A DNA stretch of 64,000 nucleotides from positions 62,001-126,000 of the forward strand of contig NZ_JAOQJN010000002.1 in the NCBI RefSeq assembly GCF_025567085.1. Direction: 5' to 3'. Origin of the DNA: Bovifimicola ammoniilytica (lineage in GTDB: Bacteria > Bacillota > Clostridia > Lachnospirales > Lachnospiraceae). Each line of letters begins with the position of its first letter. Position 1 is the stretch's first letter. The notes beneath the pieces were generated by a model that worked only from the letters and a program-made list of their open reading frames with translations, was not told the origin of the DNA and did not search any database. Below are positions 61,458-64,000 of the stretch, one piece after another. The position numbers were made by a program, and so were the translations under genes.

Positions 61458-62519
61458 ATGAGTAACAAAGAAGATTATAATGATGGCAATGAGTATAAAT
61501 TTGACAATATAGAGGTTGACAAAGATACTCATAAAAAGGTAAAGAAAAAAGGCGGAGCAGGTGTGAAAATATATTCTGTTCTGATAACATTACTTGCCGG
61601 TGCATTGGCAGGAACGACATTTTTTTATTACAGAAGAAGTAATAATGAGAAAAAGGAAGTTGATACATATGCAAGAATAGAAGAAAGTGGAAACAATGAA
61701 GTTAAATCAATAGTAAAAGATTATATGGAGAATGGAAAAGGAACAATGGCAATGCTTAGAGAACTTTTTCCAGAAAATATAGTTGTATATGCTTCTAATA
61801 AATATTCATTTTTACCGGTTGCCGATAACGTACCTAAAAATGATATTGACAACAAGAATATTAACAATCTTGAGAATGGTGAAATTGAGTATTTAAAGAA
61901 TGATAAAGTTGTATCACATAAAGGCATAGATGTATCAAAATATCAGGGAGAAATCGACTGGGAGAAAGTTGCAGCAGATGGTGTGGAATTTGCGATGATT
62001 AGAATAGGATACCGTGGATATGGTTCAGGAGCACTTGTTTTAGATGAGACTGCACTTAATAATCTGGAAGGTGCAACTAAAGCAGGAATAAAAGTTGGTG
62101 TATATTTCTTCTCACAGGCAATATCTGTTAAGGAAGCTAAAGAAGAAGCTGAATTTGTAATGGAGAACATAAAGAAATACAAGATTACATATCCTGTAGT
62201 ATTTGATACAGAAGATGTATTAAATGAAGATGTCAGAACAGAGGGACTTACATCAGAAGAACTCACACAGATAGCGATAGCGTTTTGCAATGAAATAAGT
62301 AATGGTGGCTACATTCCGGCGATTTATGCGAATTTAAGATGGTATGCACTTTCTTTAGATATGTCACAGTTAGGAGAATATGATAAGTGGTATGCTTATT
62401 ATGATAAAGAATTTTATTTTCCATACAAAATTAATATATGGCAGTATACGGAGAATGGTTCTGTAGACGGAATAACAGGAAATGTTGATATGAATATCAG
62501 TTTCAAAGATTATGAGTAA
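61458..62519 (+). CDS. Membrane-anchored GH25 muramidase
   Basis: Peptidoglycan-cleaving lysozyme of family GH25, 353 residues. A short cytosolic acidic N-terminus is followed by a membrane helix (about residues 35-58), a linker of about 95 residues, then the GH25 domain: GIDVSKYQGEIDW with Asp158, VGVYFFSQA, VVFDTED with Asp250 and Glu252, and IWQYTENGSVDGI. The enzyme acts outside the cell, probably in wall remodelling. AAAAGGA points to the ATG at 61458. Its end overlaps the in-frame upstream extension of the Nudix gene. Confidence 0.92.
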   Translation: MSNKEDYNDGNEYKFDNIEVDKDTHKKVKKKGGAGVKIYSVLITLLAGALAGTTFFYYRRSNNEKKEVDTYARIEESGNNEVKSIVKDYMENGKGTMAMLRELFPENIVVYASNKYSFLPVADNVPKNDIDNKNINNLENGEIEYLKNDKVVSHKGIDVSKYQGEIDWEKVAADGVEFAMIRIGYRGYGSGALVLDETALNNLEGATKAGIKVGVYFFSQAISVKEAKEEAEFVMENIKKYKITYPVVFDTEDVLNEDVRTEGLTSEELTQIAIAFCNEISNGGYIPAIYANLRWYALSLDMSQLGEYDKWYAYYDKEFYFPYKINIWQYTENGSVDGITGNVDMNISFKDYE

Positions 62520-62535
62520 AGAGGAAAGGTACGGT

Positions 62536-62985
62536 ATGCAAATGCGCAGGGATAGAGCTCAGGCAATGGTAATAAGAAAAGACAGTATATTGATGGTAAA
62601 ACATAGACTTGGAGGCAGAACTTTTTATTGCCTGCCGGGTGGAGGAGTTGAAAAAGACGAAACATATGAGCAGGCGGCTCTTAGGGAGTTAGAAGAAGAA
62701 AGTTGTGTAAAAGGTAAAATAGTCAGAAAATTGTCTGTGCAGTTTAAACCTGATAACAAAGGTGAGGTGCATACATATCTAATTGAAATTTCCGATGAGG
62801 AGGTGCCGAAGCCGGGAACTGATCCAGAATTAAGTAAAGAGGAGCAGACTATAATTGGTGTGGAATGGCTTACACTCGATAAAATAGGCGAAGTAGACAG
62901 AGCATATCTCTGGGCTTCAGGACTTAACAGGATTGATTCATTCCATAAAGAACTTCTTAAAATGGAAAATAAGATATACAAATAA
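62536..62985 (+). CDS. Nudix hydrolase
   Basis: About 149 residues with the Nudix box GGGVEKDETYEQAALRELEEES; the box keeps the REL-x-EE core but has Ser-Cys where a Gly is usual after EE. It should hydrolyse a nucleoside diphosphate derivative; the substrate cannot be inferred. GAGG and AAAGG near 62521-62529 select the ATG at 62536; an earlier ATG at 62512 overlaps the GH25 gene and is the alternative. Confidence 0.88.
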   Translation: MQMRRDRAQAMVIRKDSILMVKHRLGGRTFYCLPGGGVEKDETYEQAALRELEEESCVKGKIVRKLSVQFKPDNKGEVHTYLIEISDEEVPKPGTDPELSKEEQTIIGVEWLTLDKIGEVDRAYLWASGLNRIDSFHKELLKMENKIYK

Positions 62986-63043
62986 AGCAAGACAAACTAA
63001 TAAGCTTGTGAATTGTATAGAACAAAATAATTAATTAAATAAG

Positions 63044-63097
63044 ATTCAGATAATTTGATATCTGAATTAAAATAAAAATGAAAGGACACTTCGGTGT
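63044..63097 (+). promoter_or_regulatory. Two small hairpins before the gene at 63112
   Basis: ATTCAGATA/TATCTGAAT forms a hairpin at 63044-63067 and ACAC-TTCG-GTGT (a UUCG tetraloop hairpin) at 63086-63097, directly before the ribosome site. They may stabilise the message or control translation. Confidence 0.5.
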
Positions 63098-63111
63098 AAA
63101 AGGTTAGAAAA

Positions 63112-63633
63112 ATGCCAGAAATAATAAATTTGGTAATAACAGTTGTTATGATAGTAGTTTGTTATAACTTAGCGAAGAAGAATAATATGTCGGCAGCATT
63201 TGCATTCTTAGGACTCTTTGGAATTGTAGGTGCAGTTGCTCTTATCTTGATTATTAAATTCTCAGGAAACAATTCAAACCTTAAAGATGGTAATAATTAC
63301 AATAATCCAAATGGCGGCTATAACGGAAATAATTATAACAATGTAAATAATGGATATAACAACAATAACTACAACAATACAAATGGTGGTTATAATTCAA
63401 ACAATTATAACAATGGAAACAACGGTTATAATGCAAATAATTATAACAATGCGAATAATGGTTATAACAGAAATAACTACAATGCAAATAATTCATATAA
63501 TGATGGTGGTTATGCAAGTCAGAATGGTGGATATTCATCTTCTGATGAGGATAAGTTTAAGAAATGTCCTAAATGTGGTGCAAAAATAGAAAAATACGCC
63601 TCATTTTGTACATACTGTGGCAAAGAACTTTAG
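63112..63633 (+). CDS. Membrane protein with Asn/Tyr/Gly repeats and C-terminal zinc ribbon
   Basis: A 173-residue protein with two hydrophobic segments (about 5-20 and 27-50), then about 75 residues of tandem Asn/Tyr/Gly repeats (NNYNN(A/V/T)N(N/G)GYN, about 13 residues each), then a zinc ribbon (CPKCGAKIEKYASFCTYCGK). The repeats resemble the tail of the 37836 protein and may form condensates or bind other proteins. Not assigned to a known family. Confidence 0.75.
   Translation: MPEIINLVITVVMIVVCYNLAKKNNMSAAFAFLGLFGIVGAVALILIIKFSGNNSNLKDGNNYNNPNGGYNGNNYNNVNNGYNNNNYNNTNGGYNSNNYNNGNNGYNANNYNNANNGYNRNNYNANNSYNDGGYASQNGGYSSSDEDKFKKCPKCGAKIEKYASFCTYCGKEL
63291..63510 (+). repeat. Tandem Asn/Tyr-coding repeats
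   Basis: About five copies of a 39-bp unit (AAT/AAC-rich, encoding NNYNN.NNGYN) within the preceding gene. Copy number is likely to be unstable. Confidence 0.75.
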
Positions 63634-63812
63634 GATATTTATAAAAATATAAGATAATAATTAAAAATTTATAGAAAATAATTTGTGGAAAATTAGAAAA
63701 AATTGTAGACTAATTTGAAGATTTGTGAGAAAATAAAAATATAGTGCGATGTGATATTACATATGATATGAATTGCACCAATGAAGATTACTTACTTGAA
63801 AGGAGTTCTATA

Positions 63813-64000
63813 ATGATTTACACACAGGAAGTTCAAAACATGTGTCCGGTTGCCAAAGGCGCAAAACATGAACCGGCTCCAATTCCAGAAGAAGGAAAAT
63901 GGGTACATTCTAAAAAAATCGAAGATATCTCAGGTTTTACACATGGTGTAGGCTGGTGTGCACCACAGCAGGGTGCTTGCAAGCTTTCATTAAATGTTAA
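63813..64000 (+). CDS. NifU-like iron-sulfur scaffold family protein, partial
   Basis: The frame starts at ATG 63813 after AAAGGAG and runs off the window end; 62 codons are visible (MIYTQEVQNMCPVAKGAKHE...). Cys residues lie in MCPVAKG, GWCAPQQGACK. It matches in memory a Clostridia protein annotated as an iron-sulfur cluster assembly scaffold, usually followed by a GGGtGRT protein. The C-terminus is missing because of the window edge, not because of truncation. Confidence 0.65.
   Translation, partial: MIYTQEVQNMCPVAKGAKHEPAPIPEEGKWVHSKKIEDISGFTHGVGWCAPQQGACKLSLNV

Overview
The window is low-GC, Asn- and Lys-rich chromosomal DNA of a Gram-positive anaerobe of the Clostridia. The gene content points to the family Lachnospiraceae and most resembles Lachnospira (Eubacterium) eligens; this placement is inference. 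Supporting signs are the HPr kinase/Crh-like/RapZ/WhiA set, an infC gene starting with ATT, the NADP-type glutamate dehydrogenase, the secreted starch-degrading amylase with cell-wall repeats, a SigH-type sigma factor, and tRNA genes that lack an encoded CCA. Almost everything is on the + strand; only pyrG, a small membrane protein and azlCD are on the - strand.

Layout. 1-12.9 kb is core: pyrG, ftsH, uvrC, hprK, glucokinase, murB, rapZ, whiA, a Crh-like HPr paralogue with Glu in place of the phosphorylatable His, a DUF1540 protein, and infC-rpmI-rplT behind a leader with a terminator. 13-17.6 kb holds a C39-like peptidase, a miniature soluble chemoreceptor-like protein, tRNA-Asn, exonuclease III, and gdhA preceded by a structured leader. 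17.6-24 kb is the accessory stretch: hairpin clusters, an 11-bp tandem repeat, seven small genes of which six are unknown at any level, a large modular amylase, and a decayed IS200-type element. 24-30.3 kb is a phosphate regulon: pstSCAB-phoU plus a Na+/phosphate cotransporter with PhoP-box-like repeats.

30.4-43.7 kb holds a YqeY-like protein, a three-gene ABC exporter, and a long collinear locus: PP2C phosphatase, soluble Ser/Thr kinase with zinc ribbon and leucine-rich repeats, an unknown membrane protein, MoxR ATPase, DUF58 protein and a membrane transglutaminase. I consider this the best candidate for an under-described system, probably envelope-linked signalling or assembly. 43.8-56 kb has a FliD-like orphan, gltX, a UvrD-type helicase, a disordered basic protein, a UDP-sugar pyrophosphorylase, argS, azlCD with a small hairpin-rich insertion in its 5' region, a CPBP protease, and tRNA-Val/tRNA-Met. 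56.5-64 kb has ispF, cysS, mini-RNase III, rlmB, sigH, tRNA-Thr, a YvyF-like regulator, a GH25 muramidase, a Nudix hydrolase, an Asn/Tyr-repeat membrane protein, and the start of a NifU-like scaffold gene cut by the window edge.

Themes. HprK, Crh-like protein, glucokinase and RapZ suggest carbon-status control. The pst locus and the cotransporter share phased TTTACA repeats, so they are probably co-regulated. The most unusual non-coding features are the gdhA leader, three hairpin chains (one flanked by a 12-bp direct duplication), and an IS200 copy whose transposase looks broken by a 13-nt deletion between short repeats.
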